In this document: piece after piece, positions 1-7,976 of the stretch
Numbering within the stretch: position 1 is the stretch's first letter
How the letters are laid out: each line of letters opens with the position of its first letter
Source: Parvibaculum sp049671045
GTDB taxonomy: Bacteria; Pseudomonadota; Alphaproteobacteria; Parvibaculales; Parvibaculaceae
Assembly: GCF_049671045.1 (NCBI RefSeq)
Contig: NZ_JBATUH010000089.1
Location: forward strand, 1-11,428
Direction: 5' to 3'
DNA: 11,428 nucleotides
The notes under the pieces: model-generated
Database searches by the model: none
Seen by the model: only the letters and a program-made list of their open reading frames with translations
Told to the model about the DNA's origin: nothing
Translations under genes and position numbers: made by a program

Positions 1-54
1 GGCCTCGCTTGACCTCGGCTGTTACAACCAGCCCGAAAGAACGGCCTCCTGCCT

Positions 55-86
55 GCATCAGCCGGGATGCGCATCCCGGCTGATGC
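55..86. terminator. Perfect 32-bp palindrome downstream of valS (possible terminator)
   Basis: The half-site GCATCAGCCGGGATGC is followed immediately by its exact reverse complement, so a transcript from either strand can form a 14-bp stem closed by a GCGC loop. It begins 61 bases past the valS stop codon, which suits a transcription end for valS. Neither strand has a T-run after the stem, so it is not a classical intrinsic terminator; U-poor hairpins are common at gene ends in high-GC alphaproteobacteria. It could instead be a dyad binding site or an interspersed palindromic repeat. The palindrome is seen directly; the terminator role is inference. In the leftmost bases I see no gene I can support. 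An ATG at 58 on the minus strand opens a frame to the edge but lacks a ribosome binding site. Confidence 0.5.
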
Positions 87-147
87 TCCAAGTAAAACAC
101 AACCCGTCCACACAAGCCCGGCATGACAATCGGAGCTATACGCCCCC

Positions 148-2874
<2,727 letters not shown>

Positions 2875-2907
2875 CGGATCGGGTCCGTCGGACTGAGAGA
2901 AACACTC

Positions 2908-2923
2908 CCCCGCGATCGCGGGG
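2908..2923. repeat. 16-bp perfect GC-rich palindrome upstream of valS
   Basis: CCCCGCGATCGCGGGG is its own reverse complement. It lies 33 bases upstream of the chosen valS start, within the probable valS leader. As RNA it would form a stable hairpin. Short GC-rich palindromes of this sort are widely scattered between genes in alphaproteobacteria. Whether this one belongs to such a family cannot be decided without the rest of the genome. Confidence 0.55.
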
Positions 2924-2957
2924 AACCTGGGGAATTGCGTCTGGCGGAAATGCGCCA

Positions 2958-3041
2958 TCGCCCCGGCGCTTGCCGCCGGGACCCATGAGCCATCTGGCTT
3001 GTTATGAGGCCAATGGGTCCTGGAAACAAATCCCGGGACGA
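2958..3041. repeat. Two inverted copies of a ~29-base palindromic intergenic repeat
   Basis: Unit A reads on the minus strand from 2986 to 2958 and unit B on the plus strand from 3013 to 3041. Both begin ATGGGTCC, and ungapped they agree at about 20 of 29 positions, sharing the order ATGGGTCC, GG, CAA, CCGGG, CGA. Unit A also has an internal hairpin (CCCGGCG at 2962-2968 with CGCCGGG at 2974-2980). The shared start makes an 8-bp inverted repeat (2979-2986 with 3013-3020) around a small AGCC-ATCT-GGCT hairpin (2988-2999). The pattern resembles the GGGTCCCGG...CCGGGACGA repeats I know from alphaproteobacterial intergenic regions. Assigning it to that family is from memory, not from a search. 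Confidence 0.55.
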
Positions 3042-3049
3042 CACTGAAT

Positions 3050-3082
3050 CTGTGGCAGGGCCGCGCCTAACGGTTGCCACAG
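3050..3082. terminator. Stem-loop downstream of popZ, weak terminator candidate
   Basis: CTGTGGCA (3050-3057) and TGCCACAG (3075-3082) form an 8-bp perfect inverted repeat around a 17-base loop, about 60 bases after the popZ stop. No T-run follows on the minus strand and the loop is large, so a terminator role is only a possibility. Confidence 0.25.
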
Positions 3083-3143
3083 CAGGGGGACTGCCGCAAG
3101 AGGAAGCTTCGCTGGCCTGCGTGTGGCCGCGACGGCGGGACTT

Positions 3144-3821
3144 TCAGCGGCGTCCGCGCGCGACCCGTTCGATTTCCTCGCGGACGAGTTGCTCGACGAG
3201 CGGCGGAAGGTTCTGATCCAGCCACTGCTTGAGCATGGGGCGCAGGAGGTCGGCCACCAGATCCTCGAGCGTCCGGCCGCCACCACCCGACGAGGTGAAG
3301 ATGCTGCCCGCAAGCGCGCCAAAGGCGGCCGAGGCCGCGGTTGCCGCCTCGCTGGAGAGCAATCCCGCGCCCTGAGGCGCCGGCTCGGGTCGGTAGGCCG
3401 GATTTTGGGTCGGTTGAGCGCTCATGACGGGCTCCCCAAAAGTAATATCTTCGTCTGGCTCGATGAACTCCTGCTCATCCCGATAGGCCTCGGTCTCGGG
3501 TGCCCGGGCATAGTCGGGCTCGGCCTCATATTCCGGCTCGGGCTCATATTCGGGCTCGGCCTCGAAGACGGGTTCGGGCTCAGGCAGGGCGGGCTCTTCC
3601 GGCAGCGGCTCGGTAAGCTCCAGCACCTCCTCATACTCTTCCTCGAACTCAATTTCCTCGGAAACAGCCTCGGCTTCGACAGGCTCCTCCTCGAAGGCCG
3701 GAGGCGGCGGAGGCACTTCCTCGCGCTCGTCCTTGCCCCCGCTGTCTTCAGAAATAATCCGGCGAATGGAGGCGAGAATCTCCTCCATCGTGGGTTCCTG
3801 TGCCGGGCCTTGATTGCTCAT
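3144..3821 (-). CDS. popZ: PopZ / DUF2497-family polar organising protein
   Basis: PopZ forms a polymer or condensate at the cell pole that anchors the ParB-parS centromere and recruits cell-cycle regulators; this is known from Caulobacter and relatives. The 225-residue protein has the three-part family layout. A conserved N-terminal helix (EPTMEEILASIRRIISED, residues 9-26) is the client-binding region. It is followed by a long acidic, proline-rich disordered linker (about 27-145). The C-terminal helical oligomerisation region runs from about 150 and contains TLEDLVADLLRPMLKQWLDQ (184-203) and LPPLVEQLVREEIERVARGR. Both termini match the family closely. The linker holds four tandem six-residue repeats (81-104). 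The start at 3821 has AGGA a few bases upstream, and the adjoining leader holds a short GACA tandem run. A 145-base gap separates it from tolC, so it may have its own promoter, but I found no convincing one. Placement beside valS, tolC and a pcm-like gene matches its usual alphaproteobacterial neighbourhood. Confidence 0.92.
   Translation of the reverse strand: MSNQGPAQEPTMEEILASIRRIISEDSGGKDEREEVPPPPPAFEEEPVEAEAVSEEIEFEEEYEEVLELTEPLPEEPALPEPEPVFEAEPEYEPEPEYEAEPDYARAPETEAYRDEQEFIEPDEDITFGEPVMSAQPTQNPAYRPEPAPQGAGLLSSEAATAASAAFGALAGSIFTSSGGGGRTLEDLVADLLRPMLKQWLDQNLPPLVEQLVREEIERVARGRR
3511..3582 (-). repeat. Four tandem 18-bp repeats inside the popZ linker
   Basis: Four consecutive 18-base units (3511-3528, 3529-3546, 3547-3564, 3565-3582) differ by a few substitutions. 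On the coding strand they encode EPEPVF, EAEPEY, EPEPEY and EAEPDY. The period equals six codons, so gain or loss of a unit keeps the frame. The most similar units are the middle two and 3511-3528. This looks like recent slippage expansion within the disordered linker. Confidence 0.85.
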
Positions 3822-3966
3822 CCTGCATCCTGTCTGTCTGTCGATCGCCTCGCGACATCGATCTACATATCAGACAAAAGCTTAGGAGATGTTGACTTCA
3901 ATTGCCAACATTCGCGGCCCGGATATGGTGATCGAGGCCCCATAAGGGCCGTCGGCCAGCATGATT

Positions 3967-5391
3967 TCACTCTTCGTCGCCGGCCGTGCCGAAGCCGATC
4001 CACTTGCCGCTGACCTCATCGTAATTCTTCTGAGGGTCGTAATATTTGACCGGCAGATTGAGCTGCTGGGCCGTCAGGCGGCCCATGGCGGCCAGAAGGC
4101 TGTACTCGGCCACCGCCTCGTCCCGCTCCGCGCTCACCAGCGCCACGCGGGCGTTCAGAAGTTCCTGGTCCGCGTTCAGCACGTCGAGAATGGTCTGCGA
4201 GCCCACCTCTTCCTGCTGCTTGACCCCTTCGAGCGCGATCTCGTTCGCCCGGACCTGCTCGCGGCTCGAAACCATGTTGGAGCGCGCCGCGCGAAGCTGC
4301 TCCCAGGCGTTCTGCACCGCCTCGTCCACGGCCCGCTGAACGGAGGCGATCTGCATCATCGCCACGCTGTTCTGCTCCTTCGCGGCGCGGACCTTGGAAT
4401 ATTCCGCCCCGCTCTGATAGAGCGGCACCGTCAGCACACCCATGATCGCGCTCTCGTCGGAGGAGCGGATATTGGTGCCGGTCAGCGAGCTCGACGCCGG
4501 ATTGCGGGCATACTGATATTGCGCCTGAACGTCGAAGCTCGGCAGCAGCGCGCCCTTTGCGACAGCGATCGCCGCCCGGCTCGACGCTTCCGCGGCGCGC
4601 GCCGCACGCAGGTCGGGATTGGCCTGCGCCGCCATCTCTCGCGCCTGGGCCTCGCTCTGCGGCAGGTTCTCGTTCGATTTCGGCCGCTCGAGCGTGCCCG
4701 GCGCATGGCCGACAATCTTCGCATAGGCGGCCCGGCTCGCGGTCAGCTGCGCTTCGGCAACGCGCAGCGCGGTGCGTGCGCCGCTCAGCCGCGCTTCCGA
4801 CTGGGCCACATCCGTGCGCGTCAGTTCGCCGACCTGGAAGCGGTCGCGCGTCGCCTCGAGCTGCCGCTTCAGAACCTCGACGTTGTTTCTGTTGAGTTCG
4901 ACGACGCCCTCGTCGCGAATGACGTTCATATAGGCCGCCACCGCATTCAGCAGCGTGTCCTGCTCGACGCTCACAAGCGTGTTGCGGCCGGCATCGACGG
5001 CGAATTTTGCCTGCTCGGTCGAGTTGACCGTGCGCCCGCCGGCAAAAAGGTTCTGGCTGAGCGTGACGGAGCCCGTAAGCGGACGCGCGTTGGAGGTGAT
5101 GCTCGCGCCGGGGACGGGCGCCGAGAGATTGGCGCGGTTCCGCACGGCGCTGTAGGTGCCCTGCGCCACGACGGTCGGCCGCCAGCCGGAGAGCGCCTGC
5201 GCGACCTGCTCGTCGGTCGCCCGGAGCAAGGCGCGCTGGCCTTGAAGATCGGGATTGGTTTGGTAGGCGGCCACGAGCGCATCCGTCAGGGTCTCGGCCG
5301 ATGCCGGCAAGGCAACCAGCAGGGCCGCCGTCATGGCGCCTACCGTGGTGAGAGCAATGTTCTTTGCGGACGTGATAAAGCGTCGTTTCAT
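3967..5391 (-). CDS. tolC: TolC-family outer-membrane efflux / type I secretion channel
   Basis: Outer-membrane trimeric channel that joins periplasmic adaptor proteins of efflux pumps or type I secretion systems to the outside. The 474-residue protein starts with a signal peptide (MKRRF..., cleavage expected after LPASA at residue 32). It has the internal duplication of TolC: LSQNLFAGGRT (111-121) is echoed by LTVPLYQSGAE (320-330), and RFQVGELTRTDVAQSEARL (184-202) by QEEVGSQTILDVLNADQELL (393-412). The C-terminus (KYYDPQKNYDEVSGKWIG) is the usual ending of alphaproteobacterial type I secretion TolC proteins. The frame runs 40 codons further upstream, but the signal peptide and a GGAG 9 bases before ATG 5391 fix this start. 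It lies 187 bases after the pcm-like gene and may share its promoter; a TTGACA in the gap lacks a matching -10. The leader has two hairpins. Its adaptor and ABC partners are not in the window, so its substrate is unknown. Confidence 0.93.
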   Translation of the reverse strand: MKRRFITSAKNIALTTVGAMTAALLVALPASAETLTDALVAAYQTNPDLQGQRALLRATDEQVAQALSGWRPTVVAQGTYSAVRNRANLSAPVPGASITSNARPLTGSVTLSQNLFAGGRTVNSTEQAKFAVDAGRNTLVSVEQDTLLNAVAAYMNVIRDEGVVELNRNNVEVLKRQLEATRDRFQVGELTRTDVAQSEARLSGARTALRVAEAQLTASRAAYAKIVGHAPGTLERPKSNENLPQSEAQAREMAAQANPDLRAARAAEASSRAAIAVAKGALLPSFDVQAQYQYARNPASSSLTGTNIRSSDESAIMGVLTVPLYQSGAEYSKVRAAKEQNSVAMMQIASVQRAVDEAVQNAWEQLRAARSNMVSSREQVRANEIALEGVKQQEEVGSQTILDVLNADQELLNARVALVSAERDEAVAEYSLLAAMGRLTAQQLNLPVKYYDPQKNYDEVSGKWIGFGTAGDEE

Positions 5392-5404
5392 CGTCTGTTT
5401 CTCC

Positions 5405-5424
5405 GAGGGCGCGGCCTCGCCCTC
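5405..5424 (-). promoter_or_regulatory. Hairpin touching the tolC ribosome binding site
   Basis: GAGGGCG (5405-5411) and CGCCCTC (5418-5424) form a 7-bp perfect GC-rich stem with a six-base loop. On the minus strand its 3' edge is directly adjacent to the GGAG (5404-5401) that serves as the tolC ribosome binding site. A stem so close could limit ribosome access. The structure is seen in the sequence; any regulatory effect is inference. Confidence 0.4.
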
Positions 5425-5446
5425 TTGAACGCTTCCCTGGCCGTCA

Positions 5447-5463
5447 GCCGGTGCATCACCGGC
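5447..5463. repeat. Small stem-loop in the pcm-like/tolC gap
   Basis: GCCGGTG (5447-5453) and CACCGGC (5457-5463) pair perfectly across a three-base loop. It lies about 115 bases after the upstream stop codon and 56 bases before the tolC start. It has no T-run, so it may be a leader structure or a weak attenuator rather than a full terminator. Confidence 0.4.
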
Positions 5464-5578
5464 AAGGTACCTACAAGAATCGGCGGGGCCAAGTCCCCGG
5501 AGAGACCGCAAGAGATCGTGTCAAAATGCCGGTATCGGGCGATCGCGTCTGCGTCCGCCAGGCCCGCCCGAGCAATCC

Positions 5579-6247
5579 TCAGAAGACGAAGCTCTCCTCG
5601 ATCGCGAATCCCGGCAGCGGATGAACGATGGCGTCGAACGCCGCCCTGCCGCTCACGACGCCGTTGGACTTGACGAAGACATGGCCCTGCGCGGTCGCCC
5701 CTTCGCCCATGATGACGGCGAGCCTGCCGCCTTCCGCGAGCTGATCGAAAAGCGCCGCCGGCTCCACCTGAACGGAACCGTTGAAGAAAATCACATCGTA
5801 GGGGGCGTCCTTCGCCCAGCCTTCTCGAAGCTTGCCGGTCACGATGCTCGCATTGGCGATCTGGAGTTCGCCGAGCGCGCTGCGGGCCGCGCCGGCCAGC
5901 TCTTCGCTTTCCTCGAGGCCGATCACGCTCTGCGCGAGCCTTGCGAGAACCGCGGTGGAGTAACCCGTCGCGCAGCCGATATCGAGAACGCGGTCGCTCT
6001 CGCTAATCTCCGCGAGCTGGGCGAGCTTCGCGAAGGCGCGCGGCTCCATGAGGTAGCGCGCCTCGCCCTGGCCCGCATCGGTGAGGCGGAGGTCTTCGTC
6101 CATATAGGCGACGCCACGCCGCACCTCCGGCACGAAGTTCTCGCGCGGAACATCGGCCATTGCGGCAATCAGCCTCAAATCGGTGACGGCGTTGCAGCGC
6201 ACCTGGCTCTCAACCATGTTGATCCGGGCAGCGGTGAAGTCGGTCAT
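5579..6247 (-). CDS. Protein-L-isoaspartate O-methyltransferase-like SAM methyltransferase
   Basis: A 222-residue class I SAM-dependent methyltransferase of the Pcm family. Classical members methylate isoaspartate in damaged proteins in the cytoplasm. The N-terminus has the family's VESQV (12-16) and VPRENFVPEVRRGVAYMDEDL (33-53), motif I is VLDIGCATGYS (87-97), the acidic ribose-binding end of the second strand is IGLEESEEL (109-117), and DVIFFNGSV (151-159) plus GGRLAVIMG (173-181) are later family strands. The GQTIS-x-P segment of classical Pcm, which contributes to substrate binding, is replaced here by GEARYLMEP (61-69), and motif I has GCATG instead of the usual G-T/C-G-S/T-G. Repair activity is therefore uncertain. 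An alphaproteobacterial subgroup next to tolC and popZ looks like this. ATG 6247 was chosen because homology begins there and AGGA lies 7 bases upstream; the frame stays open to 6523 but that stretch crosses a promoter. It is probably the first gene of a transcript with tolC. Confidence 0.85.
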   Translation of the reverse strand: MTDFTAARINMVESQVRCNAVTDLRLIAAMADVPRENFVPEVRRGVAYMDEDLRLTDAGQGEARYLMEPRAFAKLAQLAEISESDRVLDIGCATGYSTAVLARLAQSVIGLEESEELAGAARSALGELQIANASIVTGKLREGWAKDAPYDVIFFNGSVQVEPAALFDQLAEGGRLAVIMGEGATAQGHVFVKSNGVVSGRAAFDAIVHPLPGFAIEESFVF

Positions 6248-6329
6248 GGATCGTCCTGAAGGGAAATTTCGGCCTTGAATGGAGGCGACGGAGATTGATC
6301 GAGCCCCGCCGCTTCGGGAACTGGACGAG

Positions 6330-6358
6330 TTTATAAAGGTCCGGGCGGCCAAACTCAA
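6330..6358 (-). promoter_or_regulatory. Sigma70-type promoter for the pcm-like gene (and tolC)
   Basis: On the minus strand TTGAGT (6358-6353) and TATAAA (6335-6330) are separated by exactly 17 bases. Transcription would start near 6323, giving a leader of about 75 bases before the ATG at 6247. It is the best promoter match in the window and lies in an otherwise GC-rich region. It also argues against the longer upstream start of the downstream frame. Confidence 0.65.
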
Positions 6359-6481
6359 TTCGTGACCATCCCCTGATTCTCGCCCGGCCGGCAACGCCCG
6401 AGGGCAGAAGGGAGTGAACGGCCATGAACAGCCCGCCCGCGCATCCGCCGCGGGAAGGACCGATCGAAGCTCGATTGAAGA

Positions 6482-6510
6482 TTGTATGCTCGGGCGGGAA
6501 TTGCTATACC
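6482..6510 (+). promoter_or_regulatory. Promoter of tRNA-Cys, Caulobacter-like
   Basis: TTGTAT (6482-6487) is followed by GCTATACC (6503-6510). The latter agrees at seven of eight positions with the Caulobacter housekeeping -10 element GCTANAWC. Taking TATACC as the hexamer, the spacer is 17 bases. Transcription would begin near 6517, about 10 bases before the tRNA. The -35 match is only partial (TTG plus one base). Confidence 0.5.
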
Positions 6511-6527
6511 CCGCGGCGACCAAGGAT

Positions 6528-6601
6528 GGCCACGTGGCGGAGTGGTGACGCAGCGGACTGCAAATCCGTATACCCCGGTTCGATTCCGGGCGTGGCCTCC
6601 A
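6528..6601 (+). tRNA. tRNA-Cys (anticodon GCA)
   Basis: A complete 74-base cloverleaf with encoded CCA. The acceptor stem GGCCACG pairs with CGTGGCC (6591-6597), followed by discriminator T and CCA (6599-6601). The D stem is GCG/CGC (6537-6539, 6549-6551). The anticodon stem GCGGA/TCCGT encloses CTGCAAA with anticodon GCA at 6560-6562. The variable loop is 4 bases, and the T stem CCCGG/CCGGG encloses TTCGATT (6579-6585). The U discriminator is characteristic of tRNA-Cys. It is the only plus-strand gene and lies divergent from the pcm-like gene. Its 3' end faces the end of the exopolysaccharide operon 23 bases away. No integrase or duplicated 3' end is visible, so there is no sign of use as an attachment site. 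Confidence 0.98.
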
Positions 6602-6624
6602 GATAAATTCCCGAAATATCGACT

Positions 6625-7965
6625 TCAGGCTGCAAAGCCCTCCACTGCCCCGCCCCGTTTCAGGCTGGCGGTAGCGTCATGGCCCACCCGATGGGCCGCG
6701 CGCGGGCCTCGTCGCGCCTCCGCCGCCAGAATCCCGCCCCAGAGCATGCCGAAAAGCAGGAACAGGTGGCGCCAGTTGTCGATGTCGATGATGAGCCCCT
6801 CCGCCACATGGCCGATTACGGCGGCGAAGACCACGATGAGGAGCTCCCGGCCGGGTGCGTCGATCAGCACCGCCCTCCAGCCCCGGATGACCGTCAGCCC
6901 GACAAAAGAGAGGAAGGCCAGGCCCGCGAGGAAGCCTCCGGCCACCAGAACGTGCAGATAGACATTGTGGGTGTCGAGCTTGTTGATCATCGCCCATTGG
7001 GCCGGGCCGATGCCGAGCGGATGTTCGAGCGCCATGGCGATGGCGCGCTTCTGGCTGTCGAACCGGCCCTGATGGCCGACGTCATAGTCCTGCACGAGCG
7101 AGGCGCGCTCCTCGAATAGCCTCTGCACCTTCGGCGTCGAAAGCGCGACGCCGACCACCGCGACGATAATGAGCCCCATCAGCGCCGAAAATGCGATGAG
7201 CCGCGTCGATTGCGCGGGCGAGCGCGACGTTGCGAGCGTGAAGCCGCCAAAGACGAGGCTGGAAAGCAGGAAGCTGCCCCATGCGCCGCGCGAGAAGCTG
7301 AGCAGGATGGCGAGAACCAGAAGCGCGAAGAGAGGCAGCAGACCGAACGCATGCAGCGCGCGCGCCTTGGTCAGCCGCAGGCCGAGATAGAGCGTCGGCG
7401 CGATGAGATAGGGCCCGAAAACGTTCGGATCGTTGAAGGTTCCATCCGCGCGGCCGAAATTCGTGAAGCCGAAGGAATCGGGGAAAATTCCGAAATAGCC
7501 GCCGACGCCCGCCGCCGCCGCCAATATCGCAGCCACGCAATAGGCGTTGAAAAGCAGCGACAGCCGCCGCTCCGGCGCCTCGAAAACGCAACTGGCGAAG
7601 AAGATGAAGGCGCAGGTCAGATAGGCCGTCACCGGCAGCGAGTTCTGCAACCTGTCGAGATAGACGGCGCCCATTCCGCCGATGCCGTAACCGACGATGA
7701 TGAGCCCCCAGAGCGACGCCGGAAGTGCTAGACGGCGCGGAAAGCGCAAGCCCAGCGCGAAAAAGAGCGCCATGCTGCCGACCAGCAGCAGGTCATAGGG
7801 AACGGGCTGGTCCTTCCCCTGCTCACTCGTCTGGTAGAAGCTGCTCGCAAGCACGAGAAAGAGCGCGATATCCGCGATCCGCGCCCCCCAGTTCACGCGC
7901 GCAAAGCCCGCGCGCATGGGCTGGGCGATGCGGCCTCCTCCCGTCTCGACCTGCCACCCGTCCAT
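6625..7965 (-). CDS. O-antigen ligase / polysaccharide polymerase family membrane protein (Wzy_C domain)
   Basis: An inner-membrane protein of 446 residues and about ten or more hydrophobic segments (for example 29-43, 59-73, 84-101, 111-128, 137-160, 205-224, 229-245, 256-276, 336-360, 375-393, 399-415). Members either polymerise lipid-linked repeat units (Wzy) or ligate glycans to a lipid or protein acceptor (WaaL-like). Family landmarks are DGTFNDPNVFGPYL (174-187), SFSRGAWGSFL (223-233), and the long periplasmic loop with GRFDSQKRAIAMALEHPLGIG (300-320) leading to DTHNVYLHVLVAGGF (331-345). The conserved Arg residues and the HN pair are the usual catalytic candidates. In this operon, next to a priming transferase and an export lipoprotein, polymerase is the more likely role, but sequence alone does not separate the two. 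The start has GGGAG about 7 bases upstream, overlapping the previous gene's TAG stop; the 11-base gap suggests coupling. MRAGFARV at codon 17 is a possible alternative start. Confidence 0.82.
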   Translation of the reverse strand: MDGWQVETGGGRIAQPMRAGFARVNWGARIADIALFLVLASSFYQTSEQGKDQPVPYDLLLVGSMALFFALGLRFPRRLALPASLWGLIIVGYGIGGMGAVYLDRLQNSLPVTAYLTCAFIFFASCVFEAPERRLSLLFNAYCVAAILAAAAGVGGYFGIFPDSFGFTNFGRADGTFNDPNVFGPYLIAPTLYLGLRLTKARALHAFGLLPLFALLVLAILLSFSRGAWGSFLLSSLVFGGFTLATSRSPAQSTRLIAFSALMGLIIVAVVGVALSTPKVQRLFEERASLVQDYDVGHQGRFDSQKRAIAMALEHPLGIGPAQWAMINKLDTHNVYLHVLVAGGFLAGLAFLSFVGLTVIRGWRAVLIDAPGRELLIVVFAAVIGHVAEGLIIDIDNWRHLFLLFGMLWGGILAAEARRGPRAAHRVGHDATASLKRGGAVEGFAA

Positions 7966-7976
7966 CGCCTCGCTCC

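Noticed and set aside
1..58. Minus-strand frame from ATG 58 to the left edge (MQAGGRSFGLVV...)
   Set aside because: Only 19 codons are visible, it starts inside the 32-bp palindrome, and no ribosome binding site precedes it. It cannot be judged without flanking sequence.
3936..3950. GGCCC-CATAA-GGGCC hairpin after tolC as a terminator
   Set aside because: Only 5 bp with no T-run; chance stems of this size are frequent in such GC-rich DNA.
3961..5673. 570-residue plus-strand open frame
   Set aside because: Antisense to tolC and part of the pcm-like gene, with no family signature. The minus-strand frame carries clear TolC motifs.
6528..6601. tRNA-Cys as an integration site of a mobile element
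   Set aside because: No integrase, no repeated tRNA 3' end and no change in base composition are visible nearby.
6424..6606. 60-codon plus-strand frame with a good ribosome binding site (AAGGGAG) at 6412-6418
   Set aside because: It runs through the tRNA promoter and the whole tRNA-Cys, so most of its codons are tRNA sequence. The ribosome-binding-like match is probably chance in purine-rich DNA.
6628..6639. GGCT-GCAA-AGCC stem at the end of the polymerase gene as a shared terminator
   Set aside because: Four base pairs, inside the coding sequence, no T-run.
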